NCBI GenBank assembly: GCA_921293015.1
Contig: OV121090.1
Coordinates: 15,469,304-15,533,303, forward strand
Reading direction: 5' to 3'
Length of the DNA: 64,000 bases
Source: Phorcus lineatus
Lineage: Eukaryota > Mollusca > Gastropoda > Trochida > Trochidae
Numbering within the stretch: the stretch's first letter is position 1; each line of letters starts with the position of its first letter. Shown one piece after another: positions 1 to 11,845 of this stretch. The notes beneath the pieces are model-generated. The model was not told the origin of the DNA. It searched no databases and was given only the letters and a program-made list of their open reading frames with translations. The position numbers and the translations under genes are program-made.

Positions 1-366
1 TTAAGACTTTAATTTGTGTTTTTATGAATAAACAATATCGTCCCGTTTCCCCAAGAATAGCCTTATTTGAAGCATATTTACCAACTCCTAGAAACCTTTT
101 AAAGAAGGTTGTTTGTACTTTTTCTATAATTTCGTGATACTTTACTCCCCATATTTCTGAACCATATGTTAGAATAGGAGTTATTTTGGAATCAAATATT
201 TTACAAGCAGTATGAAAATCAATATGTCTATTATTATTCAGCAGAATCAACACAGGTTCCATTGCTTTACGTGCTTGCATAGCTAAAGTTTCACAGGCTT
301 TTGTCCATATTAATCTGGATGAAAATACAATACCAAGATATTCATTATTTATAACTGACCAAACAA
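1..366 (-). pseudogene. Non-LTR retrotransposon (LINE) C-terminal fragment
   Basis: Translating the minus strand from about 366 to 1 gives NNEYLGIVFSS, LTYGSEIWG and FFKRFLGV. This is the typical region after the reverse-transcriptase active site of Jockey/RTE-like LINEs, with the hallmark YGSEIWG. The frame is open to the window edge, so the 3' end is outside. No active-site motif is visible, and the upstream part is missing at about 366, consistent with 5' truncation. Confidence 0.75.
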
Positions 367-545
367 GATAAAATAATATATACTACAATGGCCTGTATGT
401 TATGGACACTTTGAGAATCAATAATTAGTTTTTAATGTGTCCTCTAATAACAATGTCTTTGGTTTATGAATTGATTTATAAATATGTGTATATCTTATAT
501 AATATATAGATATTATTATATGGCAAATTTCATATCACATCCAAC

Positions 546-731
546 ATCAGCCCGAGACACCAATACCAGCTCGTGGGCCTCTGGCCCAAGGGCTGATATT
601 GGTCGAGGGCTGATTTATTAATACCATGAATATCTAATCTCGTGAAGTAGAAAAACATATATTTACACTCGTGGCTACGCCACTCATGAAAATATAAATT
701 TCTACTTCACTCGATGAGATATCCATGGTAT
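546..731. repeat. Two adjacent imperfect palindromes
   Basis: The first palindrome (546-614) folds around CTCGTGGGCCTCTGGCCC, with outer arms reading ATCAGCCC/GGGCTGAT and ACCAATA/TATTGGT. The second (622-675 with 679-731) has arms of about 53 bases with a 3-base TAC loop inside GTGGC/GCCAC. Both could extrude as cruciforms. They look like short hairpin-type mobile elements; no clear target duplication is seen. Confidence 0.7.
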
Positions 732-2645
732 TCGATGAGAAATGTCAAATATCCTCTATATATCTATCAAATAATCTTCATAGATAAATACAAACATTGT
801 CTTGACCTTCAATAACTTTAATTTGCTAAACATACATGTATTTTAACATTGAAAGATAATTTTTCTATAGATAACATGGAAATTCTAAACCGAGCTAGCA
901 AGATCGCCGAGCAGATTGTCAGCGTTGTCGGTCATGTCGTTGTCTGTCAGCTGTAAAGGGAGATAAATCTAAATTTCAGGTGACTCATTTGACAATTTTT
1001 TGCGTTCCAGGGTTCAAGTCCCTTGACGACAGGCTAATACAGGTTTTTGCCCTTGACAACAGGCTGATACAGGTTATCTGCCCTGCATGCTTATACAGGG
1101 TGTTTGGTGAAGGGTCTAACATGCAAAATCTCTATATCTATAAGCAAGTATATGATAAAAGATACAACTGAATACCTTTTATTTAACATTTTTAATTGTT
1201 AAAGATTTTGTATTTTGTGAAAATCACTACAAAATTATATTTACATCGTCAGTTCCTCATATTTCAATGTTAGATGAAAATTGATGAATTTCATTTTGTA
1301 TTGCAGGTGTTTCTACTCCAAGGATTGATTCCTCATGAGATACAGAGCAAATGGGTTTTGGAATAAAATGTAACAGTACAGTAACAAAATTGCTTACTAT
1401 TTTCTAACCTAGGCAAAATAAAATTATTTAGTTGTTTTACAAAATCTCATAACATGATTTTGATATATTTGGAGGGGGGAAATGTTGCCATAGATTTTTT
1501 TTTCGGAAAAAGGAATAACAAATTATCACTTTTTCATAGACCTTTGTTCCTGTTTATTATAACATTGAACTCATGGTACTGAATTGTATATCTGTCATAT
1601 AAATGATTGGCATGTAATTGAATACATCGGGATAGTAAACAGGAACATTTAATGAGTTCAGAATCATTTATTATGTGGGCAGTTTGTTTATAATAAGTGA
1701 GGCCACTTGAAGTTTTTGTATAATTTATTGTTATTTGGAATTTGATTGCATTGCATTTTGATTTCATTACACATAAATATTATCAAGAAATAAATAATTC
1801 CTGTCAGATTTATCTTTTTTTTGTATCACTTTGACTTGCTCATCTGGTAGTTTATTTGTGTCATCAGTTTTCAACTGCTGCCTGAACTAGTAATATGCTC
1901 TGGTTATGTCTTTGAGAATAAGAATCATGTCAGCCTGGGGAAGCAACCATTAAGATACTTTGGTGACGTATATTTTGAACAAATGATTGATAAAAAATGT
2001 CTTAAAAGTGTATTAAGTGAAAAGTGTGAAATAGCACTTGATTTTCATTAGTGAAGTCTGCAGTTGGGTAGATTTATTGAATATTGCTTGTTCAAAACAA
2101 CCGAACAACAAAATAAGTGCTATCTAGCCTTGACCAGTTTATGTCAAGCGAGCAGCGATGTCATATGTAAATACCACAAAACAGGTGACACATGAAAACA
2201 GGTTACTTGTTTGGCTTTTTTAGATAAATTTGATTAAGTGTAATTAATTACGAAATGGTCATATTTATAGATGCAAACATGTTAACCAAGATAAACTATA
2301 ATTAAATTCGAGGATAAATAATCCTATAATTGACAGAAAAATAAAAAATGGAACCAAATTTTGGTCAATCTTCATACAATCAATGGCCAAGGAAAATAAC
2401 TCTTAATACCAATATCATTTTTATTTCAAGCCACTTGTAAAATAATCTACTTAACAGATATTGTGATTAAGTCCCTTTTCAAATTAAATGTTAATACAGC
2501 TTTGACATAAATTATCAAGGCTTTCATTCTTATGAAATGACTCAAATTACCATACAGTCAATCGGTCATGGTCGTCAGAGCCGTTGCTGTCAGAACTTGA
2601 GGAGGAATCTCTGTGGGTAATTGCCATACTTGTTTGAAAAAAACT
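732..2645. other. Intronic AT-rich stretch, nothing recognised
   Basis: Only short open frames without family resemblance. The 63- and 77-residue frames at 980 and 1534 show no domain or splice context. I see no further zinc-finger exon on the minus strand here. Confidence 0.6.
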
Positions 2646-2689
2646 TACCCGGGGGAAATCAATACGTTCATAGAAGTGTATATAAAAAC

Positions 2690-3490
2690 AGAAGCAAATG
2701 GTTGTGATATAGATTTTATTTTTTCATAATAATCTCCCTGGAACTCGATGCAGCTGGCCCATTTGTCTTTAAAACTGTCAATGCCCGTGCAGTAGAAGTC
2801 TTCTGACTAGCCCATCAGCCATGCTTCAGAAGCTGCCTTGAGTTCATCATCATTGCCAAATCTTATACCAAGCAAGTGTGATTTTTAATTGCAAAACAGA
2901 TAGAAGCCGCTTAAGTTTTTCAAAGTCACATTGTGAAAGTGCAAGACGACACTTGTTCACTGTAACATTGTCATGAAGAAGCATAACTCCAGCAATAAAC
3001 ATGATGCACCTTTTCTTCTTGATCGCTGCTCTCAATTGTTTCAACAAGTCAACATACTAGGCTCCTGATAATGTAGTTTTAGGTTATTTATAGTCTTTAA
3101 ATATCATGCCCCTTGAATCCCAGAAAATGGCCATGATCTTGCCAGCAGGAGGCTGGGTTCTGAACCTCTTGGGTGCAGCTGAGTACTCATTTGCTTCCAT
3201 GGCCTAGATTCTTGCGTGGTGTCAGGATCCCAGTGATGAATCCATGTTTCATCCCCTGTACCCAGACGGGCATTAAAGTTACCGGAAACAGCATATCCAA
3301 AAGCTCTCGGCTTGATTGAACTCTCTTGTGTCATTCTTGTGCATTTTAGTTTTATGGCACCCATCTTGCAGACATGCTCATGAATAATGGGGTAAACACT
3401 TCAATTAGAAATGCCACACTTTGACGATACCTCATCTACCTTTATTCTACGATTAGACATTACTAAGTCATGGACCCATGCAACCATATC
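2690..3490 (-). pseudogene. Mariner transposase, catalytic part, broken
   Basis: Frames on the minus strand show ITDDMVAWVHDLVMSN and IIHEH, then GTGDETWIHHWDPDTTQES with the first catalytic Asp, and LLHDNVTVNK with the second. The end (NDDELK, KWASCIEF) matches the mariner carboxy terminus. The third-Asp block after HDN is lost in an indel, and several stops and frame changes separate the pieces. A non-functional transposase relic. Confidence 0.8.
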
Positions 3491-3758
3491 ATCTGTACCG
3501 GCTTACAGGCCGAACTTTCCCCCTGGCCAGACTTTCCCCAGGGAAACTTTGGCCTAGGCGAAACTTTCCCCCCCTGGGCTTTATCTTCCCCGGGGAAAGT
3601 GTGGCCTAGGCCTGGACACATGCAACCATATCATCTGTACAGGCTTACAGGCCGAACTTTCCCCCTGGCCAGACTTTCCCCAGGAAAACTTTGGCCTAGG
3701 CCAAACTTTCCCCACCCTTTATTCTACCTACACCTAATTTCTGTTGTCCACATTCATA
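3475..3758. repeat. 142-bp tandem duplication across the mariner/foldback junction
   Basis: Bases from about 3475 (CATGCAACCATATCATCTGT followed by a TACAGGCCGAACTTTCC stretch) recur from about 3617. Each unit holds a short piece of mariner coding sequence joined to the start of the foldback repeat, so the duplication happened after the array was already in the mariner. Confidence 0.8.
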
Positions 3759-3954
3759 GCAATTTTGACCATATTAGCTTACACTAACAAATACCGTTTT
3801 TTATCTATGGTGGGAAGATATTCAATTATTTGTGCAACTTATTTGCCTATGATCTTTATGTACAACTGATAACATTCCGGACTAACTATTGAAAATTGAA
3901 AATTTGCTGATATTCATTTTATTTGACATTCATATCCATGTTGGTCTTATTTAC

Positions 3955-4800
3955 AGGGGGACTTTCTGGCCTAGCTGGGCTATTTCTTCCCCACCCTCAG
4001 TCTTTATTTCAAGGGGTAAAATTTGGCCTAGCTAGGTTATTTCTTCCCCACCCTCATTCTTTATTATTAGAGGGTAAATTCTGGCCTAGATAGGCTATTT
4101 CTTCCCCACCCTTAGTCTTTATATTCAGGGGGGAAATTCTGGCCTAGCTAGGCTATTTCTTCCCAAACCTTTATTTTATACAATTGGGAAATTCTTGCTT
4201 AGCTAGTTTATTTTGTCCTAGTATTTATTTAAAGGGGAAAGTCTGGCCTTGTAAAGGTATTTGTTCCCGACTCTTGCTATCTATTTTGAGGGGGAAATTC
4301 TGGCCTAGCTGGGCTATTTCTTCCTCACCCTAAGTATATATCTAAGGGTGAAAATTCTGGCCAAGATAAGCTATCTCTCCCTAACAATGGTATTTATTTG
4401 CCAGACTGAGGGTGGGGAAGAAATAGCCTAACTAGGCCAGAATTTCCCCCCTGAAAATAAAGACTGAGGGTGAGGAAGAAATAGCCTAGATAGGCCAGAC
4501 TCTCCACCCTGAATATAAAGACTGAGGGTGGGGAAGAAATAGCATAGCTAGCATAGAATTTCCCCCTTGAAAATAAAAACTAAGGGTGGGGAAGAAATAG
4601 CCTAGCTAGGCCACACTTTCCCCCCTGAAAATAAATAACAAGGGTGGGGAAGAAATATCCTAGCTAGGCCAGACTCTCCCTCCAATGAATAAATACTGAG
4701 GCTAGGGAAGAAAAAGCCTAGCTAGGCCAGATTTTAGCCCCTGACATAAATAACAAGGGTGGGGAAGAAATGGCCTAGCTAGGCTAGAAATTCCCCCTGT
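3955..4800. repeat. Foldback array of about 58-bp units, inverted head to head
   Basis: About seven units carrying TCTGGCCTAGCTAGGCTATT and TTCTTCCCCACCC (3955-4395) are followed by about seven units of the reverse complement (4400-4800, starting GGGTGGGGAAGAAATAGCC). Unit spacing is 57-59 bases. The strand can fold into one hairpin of about 400-bp arms. A related array occurs at 26760-27400. Confidence 0.85.
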
Positions 4801-4879
4801 ACATGAAGAATAAAAATTAAATATACATAAGTATTTATAAAGAATAACAAAAATAAACACAGGGTGGATATACCCTGAA

Positions 4880-5150
4880 TCCGTTTGCCGGATCCCTTGC
4901 CGGATCCCCCGGATCCTATCAAAAATGGTATACTGGGATCTGGCGCCGGATCCCTCACCGGATCTGGGATCCGGACGGACACCGCCGGATCCCTTGTCGG
5001 ATCCCCAGTAGATAAGAATACAGGGATCCGGAGCAGGATCCCTCACCGGATCTTAGATCCGGACGGACACCACCGGATTCTCTACCGGATCCTAAGTAGA
5101 TAAGAATAATAGGATCCGGAGACGGATAACATACCGGATCCTCTCCTTAT
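4880..5150. repeat. Left GGATCC-rich subterminal array
   Basis: About three units of roughly 88-98 bases, each with several CCGGATCC motifs plus GACGGACACC and AGTAGATAAGAAT. It is the inverted partner of 11335-11612. Long Arg/Ser/Gly/Asp-rich open frames here come from the repeat and are not genes. Confidence 0.85.
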
Positions 5151-5159
5151 AGCGATGTA

Positions 5160-8100
5160 GGAATGTAGTTGAGAAATATGAAGTTTTTGTAAGTTAAGTA
5201 AGCTTTTGACAAAACGTTGTTTGAAGCAACCAATACACAATACATCTTTGACAACTTTAACATATTGTTTACATGAAGTTGTTATATAAAGGCCATTTGC
5301 ATTTATAAAGAAAAAGAACTGTTGAGTTCTAAACTCTTAAAACATGTCTTTGTGAAAGTTTGTTAGCCAAAGCTGACAAAGTCAGGTTTAAATGATAAAT
5401 GTTTTGATGATGAGATTTAAATTGACATACAATTTTTTGAAAAAAACAGTTTTTAATCGGAATCAGAATTCAAGGGGTCATTTCTTATTAAAATTTATTC
5501 AAAATATTTTTCTGAATGAACCAATGTAAGGTACACTATTCAGCACCAATTGTCACACTTGAATGCACACTCATCACACCTGTTGGTCAATACACATATC
5601 AACTTGCCTAATTATGGTATTACATTAGTGTATATATTGTAAATGAAATCGCTTTAGGTAATATATCATAGATCACATATATAGTTTATGCAAAACTTTA
5701 TCACACAAAATTAAATGACAAATAAATCTATTCAATGATTTCAAACATTTATTTACAAACGCACACAGACATAAATATATAAACAATCATATATACATAT
5801 ATACAAATCTGTATGCACCTGAGGGTAGTGTTCGTAGATATTTCATGTGTGATTTTATAGAAACATATATATACAAAGTCAAGTATACACCTGCACAAAG
5901 GTAATTGCAAAATTGTCAGATTTCAGACAAACCCATTCTGTGAGTGAAATCATTTTCTTTCTTTAACTCATTAACGCGGAGACAGCTTCACGGTTCAACG
6001 CCTGGGCTGCTGACCACAGACGCTGCTCGCTGTAGCGAAACCAATTAGGTCAAAGCATTTCGAGGGCGAGTGTTGAACGGAAAATGTCTAGCCTTGTACC
6101 ATAAAGTCTTGATTGTTTTATTGTTTCATGAAGATCAAATGCAGGTGGTGAAAATGGATAATATGGATAGGAATCTAACAGGTGATATTTCACCATTGAG
6201 TTTTTATCTTGAGATTTGTCCGATTTCATTTCATAAACATATTCAAAGATGTTCATAATAGCGAGAGAGAGTGAAATTGTTTTCATTGTCTCACCAAATA
6301 CAATTGACAAGTAAACTGCATAAGATATCGCACCTTTTATATTGGTCAAAAGGTTCTGAGAGACAATTTCTCTTACTTATACCTAAACAACAGTAGTTAA
6401 AGAACAACAAAAAATAAACACAGACACACACACTTACATATTATGATATATATAATATACACATAACCAAATATCACTTATAAGCGTTTGTCAATCTTCA
6501 TGTTAGAATGTCTTTCTCAATCTACCACTACAGTGATTTGATATCGTTTACACGTAACGTACCTCATATTTTCACATATGTTGATTTACATGCATTTTTA
6601 TTTGTAAATACAAATACTGCATGTCTACACGCTATGTTAAGTATATACAGTGTGTCAATATGTCAACTATATGAATCATAATTAAAAATTATGGAAATGA
6701 TATCACAATTTAAGGGAGAGAACGTAAGAAACATTAACGAATGTAAAAGTAGTCGAATTATTAGATAGAAATATATTCATATGAAGAATTGACTTGTTGT
6801 TGACATACCTATTAAAAGTGCATGTTACATCACTTCACAGGTTAGCTATATTTTTAAGTGTTTTATTCTGTTGGGACGACATCGACTCCAAGTATTATTC
6901 AACATGTGCAAAATATATGTACCGCGAATTAAATCAAATATTTGAACTCAAAAGAATACAAATAGGATTGAATTGCCATCTTTACAAAGTAACTATTTTT
7001 CATATGGAAGATTTCATCGAAACTCGAATGCATTAATTACAGGTAATATATGTGAATATGTATAGAATGATGGGCGTAGCGCCATGAAGAAAATGTCCAA
7101 TGATGTAACCTAAACTTTATTCTACATGATTCTTCCTGTATTGGTTATTCGTCAAAAGAGACTGACTTTATTGCATCAAATAAACAGGTTATTGCCGTTT
7201 AGTGACTTGAATAACCCAGCGCTCTGATAAATAAATAATGCAAGCTAGGTGCAGGTGTGTATGTATCCATTCAATGGCAGACAGGGGCGTGGATCTATTA
7301 AGCATATTGTCGAATAAAAAAACATGTATAGGCTGAATCTATTATTGTTACAGGACCGTTATTGACCGTGCTTGATAAACGATGCGCTCAGCATGTTCAG
7401 TAAGGCATTACTCGAATAAACTGTTATATTAATAATAGTATTCAAAGTAGAATAACACATGCGATCAAAATATCTATTACATGCAATTATCAAATTGACA
7501 TAAGACTAAAGTGATGCATTCAAGAAGTAAAGTTAAAAATCAAAGTGTAACTTTCATTAGCCTCAAATTCTTCACAAATGATTTATGAATACATGTACAT
7601 AAATGTATATAATAAAGCTTCCTTTCGTTTCGTCTTAAATATATGAATTCAATGCATTTTACAGATCAAATGTATCTAACACTGTTTCAAAATTGGTAAC
7701 AAAAACTCCAATCGTTTCATCTGATTTAATAAACCTTCTTTTTTAAGTATTTATTTTTCCCTTTCAAGACCCACATATGCAGAATGTTTTCATTTACCAA
7801 ACGTATTATATTTTTGCACAAAGAGCAACGATTTCCAATTCTTCTTGCTTTCCTGAGGGTAGCATCACACTTAAGAAACTCGTTTTCTTCATTTACTATA
7901 TTGAAATCTATATGCTTACACCCTGAGAAAAAGATTTTTGAGATGACTATAATTATGGTTCTAAATAATTGTTATGAAAAATGTCCTGGCAACTAGATTT
8001 CTAGGCTTCTTTAATTTTTTCCTTTGATTTCTGGATGACAGGTTTTATAAAGGTAGTTTGTATGCATATCAACAACATCATTTTGAAATTGGTAGGTCTA

Positions 8101-10250
8101 CAAAGCTTTATTATAGATTTTGTCATTGATCTGCATTATTATTTAAAAGAAAGAACCTATCATAAACAGTATCTTTCATGTGTATGGGCTACATTTACTA
8201 CTATTACAATATTAATTAATGATTGGAAATGTTACATTCATGTGGATAGTAAACGAAATTAGTTAACCCCCCTCCCCCACCCCCACCGGTCTCTCTTGTC
8301 ACGGATCGTTGAGCTCCGCTCTATTTGAAGAAAAGAGGCCTGCTTAAGGCATTTACCTGTCTCCTGTCTGATTGCTTGTGATTGTATACAGGTGTTTTAT
8401 GACCCCAAAATGCACATCCGCAAAAATACGCCATAATGATTTGGACGAAGAATAAGATTTGTCTTACACTGTAAAACATTAGATTAATTTAAGAACTTTA
8501 TTATTTGAAAATCATTCTATATCGTAATTTTAACTAAAACAAGTTGAACACATATTAAATATATCATTTATAATCATTCCTGCAATCAAAACTTTTTGAT
8601 CACTGAACAAATTTAGTACAGATTTCAGATTTTGAGACAATCTCAATTTGAAGTACACTGGCTAAATTTTTACTATTTATCTGATTTTTTTCAGATTTTA
8701 TAAATTGCTTTATTAGATAGAATGAGTTTAATTTGTTGTTCCCTTCAATTGAAATACCGAATTCATGCAGCTGTACTGTTGCAAACATGATTCAATTCAA
8801 CTTCAATTTTTTTACTGCTTTGGTAAATGTTGAATAAGTTCATAATATCAGTTTAAACGGCTGGATTGACAAAAATTCTTAAGGAACAATACGTTTCAAA
8901 ACTGTGAAAATGAGAAAAGCCGGTCCCATTTTATCAACAGAGACAGAGAGAACCTATTTCCAGTTCCGAATGATTCAAGGTTTATCAGGGGTGTAGCAAT
9001 GACTTTGAAAGAGAGGGGGGGGGGGGGGGGGGGGGGGTGCTTGAATTTAAATTCGACAACCAAAAAAAAGGGCAAAGGTACAAGAGGGTTTAGTACAAGT
9101 AGGACCCTACATATTAATTTTATCTCTTGCGCAAAAGGTGTAATAATCCTTGAAATTCCTTATTCTACATGAAGGCGATAAGTTTCATTGTACTTATGGT
9201 GAAGGAAAATAAATTTGACAAATTGCACGAACAAGCTTTTAAGTCAAAAGCAGCACTTTCTTTGCATGTGTAGTTTAACTATGCGAATCCATTACCTTCC
9301 CTGAAAGATTAGAACGTGTTGAAAGAAAAATTGCTGTTAGTGGTTTTTGCTTGATTCTTGATAATTTCTTCGACTAGTCTACAGAGGATCGGGTTGAGTA
9401 ACGAGATGTTTGATCTCTTAAGATAGTACATTTGGCATAAGTAAATGTTTATTTGTGAAATTTTGGATAATAATTACATTGAAATAATTTGCTTCTGCCC
9501 CGGTGAAAACGTCTTCAGTATAAAAGTATTTGGTCATTCTGCCTATAAATTGTTGCTTATTCTGTATATATCGTATCCCCTTTTAGTCAGTTCCTAAACT
9601 TTTGTACACCTTTTCTGTTCCTTAATCCTGTAAATAATTAAAGGAAAAGACTCGAAAATAGTTAGAAAGCGCCAATATTTATATCAGTTTTATAATTTCA
9701 AAAACATTAATTGGAATAACGGGAACAATTATATTTACGCCATTATCGTCAAAACTAAGTGCTTTATTTGGCTCCAGGTGAAAATGATTGTTTTATTTAG
9801 TTTAAGTCAACTTTACATACCATATTGAAAATAAAATATAAATACATGTTATCCTACTTTAATCGTTAACAATCAAATTAAAATTTTCAATTTCCTGCCT
9901 TATCAAAAGGGTAACTTTGATAATTCAGAAACTGTTTGGTAACATAACATATTTCAAGTTTCACGTTATTAATTATTCTTGTCCTATTATTTTATATTCA
10001 AACACTTGTACCCATTCTGAAACTGTATTATAAGAAAACAATATAGAAGTACTGAACAGCTTTAACTTTATACTTACTGCCCTTACATGTAGAGATATAA
10101 GATACATGTTTTTTCTAATGTGCATGTTAAGTTACAGTTCTATATCCTGTTATTGCCGCTTGCCACTTTATTTAAGTTTCTCTATTTTGTTTTGAAAAAT
10201 CAGTGAAAGAAAGTTACTGAACGGTTATTGAACACTTATACCCCACTTCC
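5160..10250. other. Interior of the CACTA-like element, no gene recognised
   Basis: AT-rich sequence with only short unrelated frames. A small CpG-containing patch lies near 5970-6060 and a run of C-rich bases near 8265-8290. No transposase motif seen in any frame. A spliced or heavily decayed gene cannot be excluded. Confidence 0.5.
9015..9037 (+). repeat. Run of 23 G
   Basis: An uninterrupted 23-base G homopolymer preceded by GAGA. It could form a G-quadruplex and is a likely length polymorphism or sequencing weak point. Confidence 0.95.
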
Positions 10251-10285
10251 GGTCTCGTTGCTATGGTTTCCTTTGTTCTAACTGT

Positions 10286-10338
10286 AGGTGTATTGACCGA
10301 TACACCTCAACTCTGTAGGTGTATTGATCAATACACCT
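10286..10338. repeat. Pair of 22-bp palindromes
   Basis: AGGTGTATTGA/TCAATACACCT at 10317-10338 is a perfect palindrome; 10286-10307 is the same with CC-G variation at the centre. The same half-site recurs in the hairpin at 10783-10931. Confidence 0.8.
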
Positions 10339-10460
10339 CTACTTTTCTAATACACCTACTCTTTTGTGTACATCTAAACTTAGTCAGGAGAAGAGATCTT
10401 CAACTTTGGCAAACAAAGGGACTTGTAAAATTTACTTTTGTAAATATTTGTGAATTATAA

Positions 10461-10534
10461 GCTCCGACTTTGGGAAACGAACCTGGGACCTTCATGATGC
10501 AGAGCAGCGACTCTGCCGACTGAGCTACTGAGGA
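10461..10534 (-). ncRNA. tRNA-like sequence, probable SINE head or tRNA pseudogene
   Basis: On the minus strand there is an A box TAGCTCAGTCGGCAGAG (10527-10511) and a B box GGTTCGTTTCC (10483-10473) at tRNA spacing, with a recognisable D arm and T arm. The acceptor stem and the anticodon stem pair poorly, so it is not a convincing functional tRNA. A pol III promoter-derived SINE head is the more likely reading; the body would extend to the left. Confidence 0.55.
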
Positions 10535-10782
10535 TTGACACAAACAAGGTTATTTTCTGTTGTGTTATGTATATGTTGTTATTTTTCCCTACATAAGTCT
10601 ATGTATAGGTACTAGTATGTACCAATTTTTAATAAAATGAAGTTAGTTTATGTTTTTAAACCGTAATTAGAAGAGTATTGTTTATATTCTATTGATCTAG
10701 TTAGGTCAAGACGTATATACATAGGGAAGGATGGAAAGCATTATTTCGTCAAATATAACTCAACTGGAGTGGGGTATAAGTC

Positions 10783-10931
10783 AGATATACCCACACTCCC
10801 CTCGGTGCATCACTCAATACACCTCCTGTTTGAATAGTGGTTCCTCGGCTTCGCTACGATACGCCTCGGAGACCCACGATTCAAACAGGAGGTGTATTGA
10901 GCGATACACCTCGGGAAGTGTGGGTATATCT
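10783..10931. repeat. Hairpin element with 53-base arms
   Basis: Arms 10783-10835 and 10879-10931 are near-complementary (AGATATACCCACACT against AGTGTGGGTATATCT at the ends) with a GC-rich loop containing CTTCGCTACG. Each arm carries one GTGTATTGA-type half-site shared with 10286-10338. Confidence 0.85.
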
Positions 10932-11334
10932 AATACATGCTTCGAATACATATATATTCTTATTTCATCTGTTGCAGCAATAAGACACAAATGAGTCTAG
11001 GTGAAATGTGAATATGCTGACAGGTGTAATGATCAAGTGTGTGCGTTCAAGCGTTACAGTGTATAATATTGAACCTTACTTCGATAAAATTAAAACAGCC
11101 TGTTTAGAAAATTCCCTTCTGATTCTAATCAAACAAATATTTTAAATGCTACAGGTTAAAACAAACACTTGATATTAATATATATGATAATGTTAATAGT
11201 AAAGTGACAATGTCATTTCAGGAATATGATAGTAGAAGGTATCAAAGATACTAGTATGATGTATTACTTTTTTAGGAAAATCTTCTTACTTGTCTATTCT
11301 TGAAGGTTCTGAGAAGATTCCATTCTTGCCTACT

Positions 11335-11612
11335 CTTGCCACCAGGAGAGGATCCTGTATGGTATCCGTCTCCGGATCCTAGTATTCTTATCTACTTAGG
11401 ATCCGGTTGAGAATCCGGTGGTGTCTGTCCGGATCTAGGATCCGGTGAGGGATCCTGCTCCGGATCCCTGTATTCTTATCTACTGGGGATCCGGCAAGGG
11501 ATCCGGCGGTGTCCGTTCGGATCCCGGATCCGGTGAGGGATCCGGCGCCGGATCCCAGTATACCATTTTTGCGAGGATCCAGAGGATCCGGCAAGAGATC
11601 CGGCTAATGGAT
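11335..11612. repeat. Right GGATCC-rich subterminal array
   Basis: Reverse complement of 4880-5150 with several base differences; the order of motifs (AGTAGATAAGAAT, GGACGGACACC, GGCGCCGGATCC) is preserved in mirror image. It abuts the right inverted repeat of the CACTA-like element. Confidence 0.85.
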
Positions 11613-11633
11613 TCAGGGTATATCCACCCTGTG

Positions 11634-11845
11634 AAACTAGAAAGTGAGCCTGGCTAGACCAGAAAGGCAGAGAAGTTGCCAATAGAAGTTATCTCCACAT
11701 TATAGATAAAAGAACAAGGTTTGTAAGTGTAAGTTAAATAGGGTCCAAATTGCAATAAATGTTTACAATAGAAAAAAAGTATAGGTAGAATCAAGGGTGG
11801 AGAAATTTTGGCCTAGGCTGTCCAAGAAACTGCGATCCCATTTAC
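11634..11845. repeat. Right end of foldback repeat 1
   Basis: This stretch resumes the foldback sequence interrupted at 4858 (CTGGCTAGACCAGAAAG) and ends TTTTGGCCTAGGCTG. Its reverse complement resembles 3690-3790 and 26500-26620, including the spacer with TTCTACCTA and TTTTATCTATAAT. It borders the mariner amino-terminal piece. Confidence 0.7.

Larger units (their letters stand above)
4858..11633. mobile_element. 6.8-kb CACTA-like element with GGATCC subterminal arrays
   Basis: Termini are perfect inverted repeats of 25 bases beginning CACAGGGTGGATATACCC at 4858 and ending in its reverse complement at 11633. They are flanked by AAA on both sides, compatible with a 3-base target duplication. 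Both ends continue into arrays of GGATCC-containing repeats in opposite orientation (about 4880-5150 and 11335-11612). CACAG/CACTA ends, 3-base duplications and subterminal motif clusters are typical of the CACTA (EnSpm) superfamily. No transposase is recognisable inside, so it is probably non-autonomous. Foldback-type elements are an alternative class. Confidence 0.6.

Noticed and set aside
3955-4800. CRISPR-like regular 58-bp array
   Set aside because: Units have no alternating unique spacers, invert midway and sit in animal intronic DNA with mariner sequence.
4702-5103. Overlapping 67-114 residue open frames, both strands, rich in Asp, Pro, Gly, Ser, Arg
   Set aside because: They arise from the GGATCC repeat array and recur mirrored at 11388-11682; composition is repeat-driven.
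6050-6349. 99-residue minus-strand frame inside the CACTA-like element
   Set aside because: No recognisable motif or splice context; frames this long are expected by chance in 6 kb.
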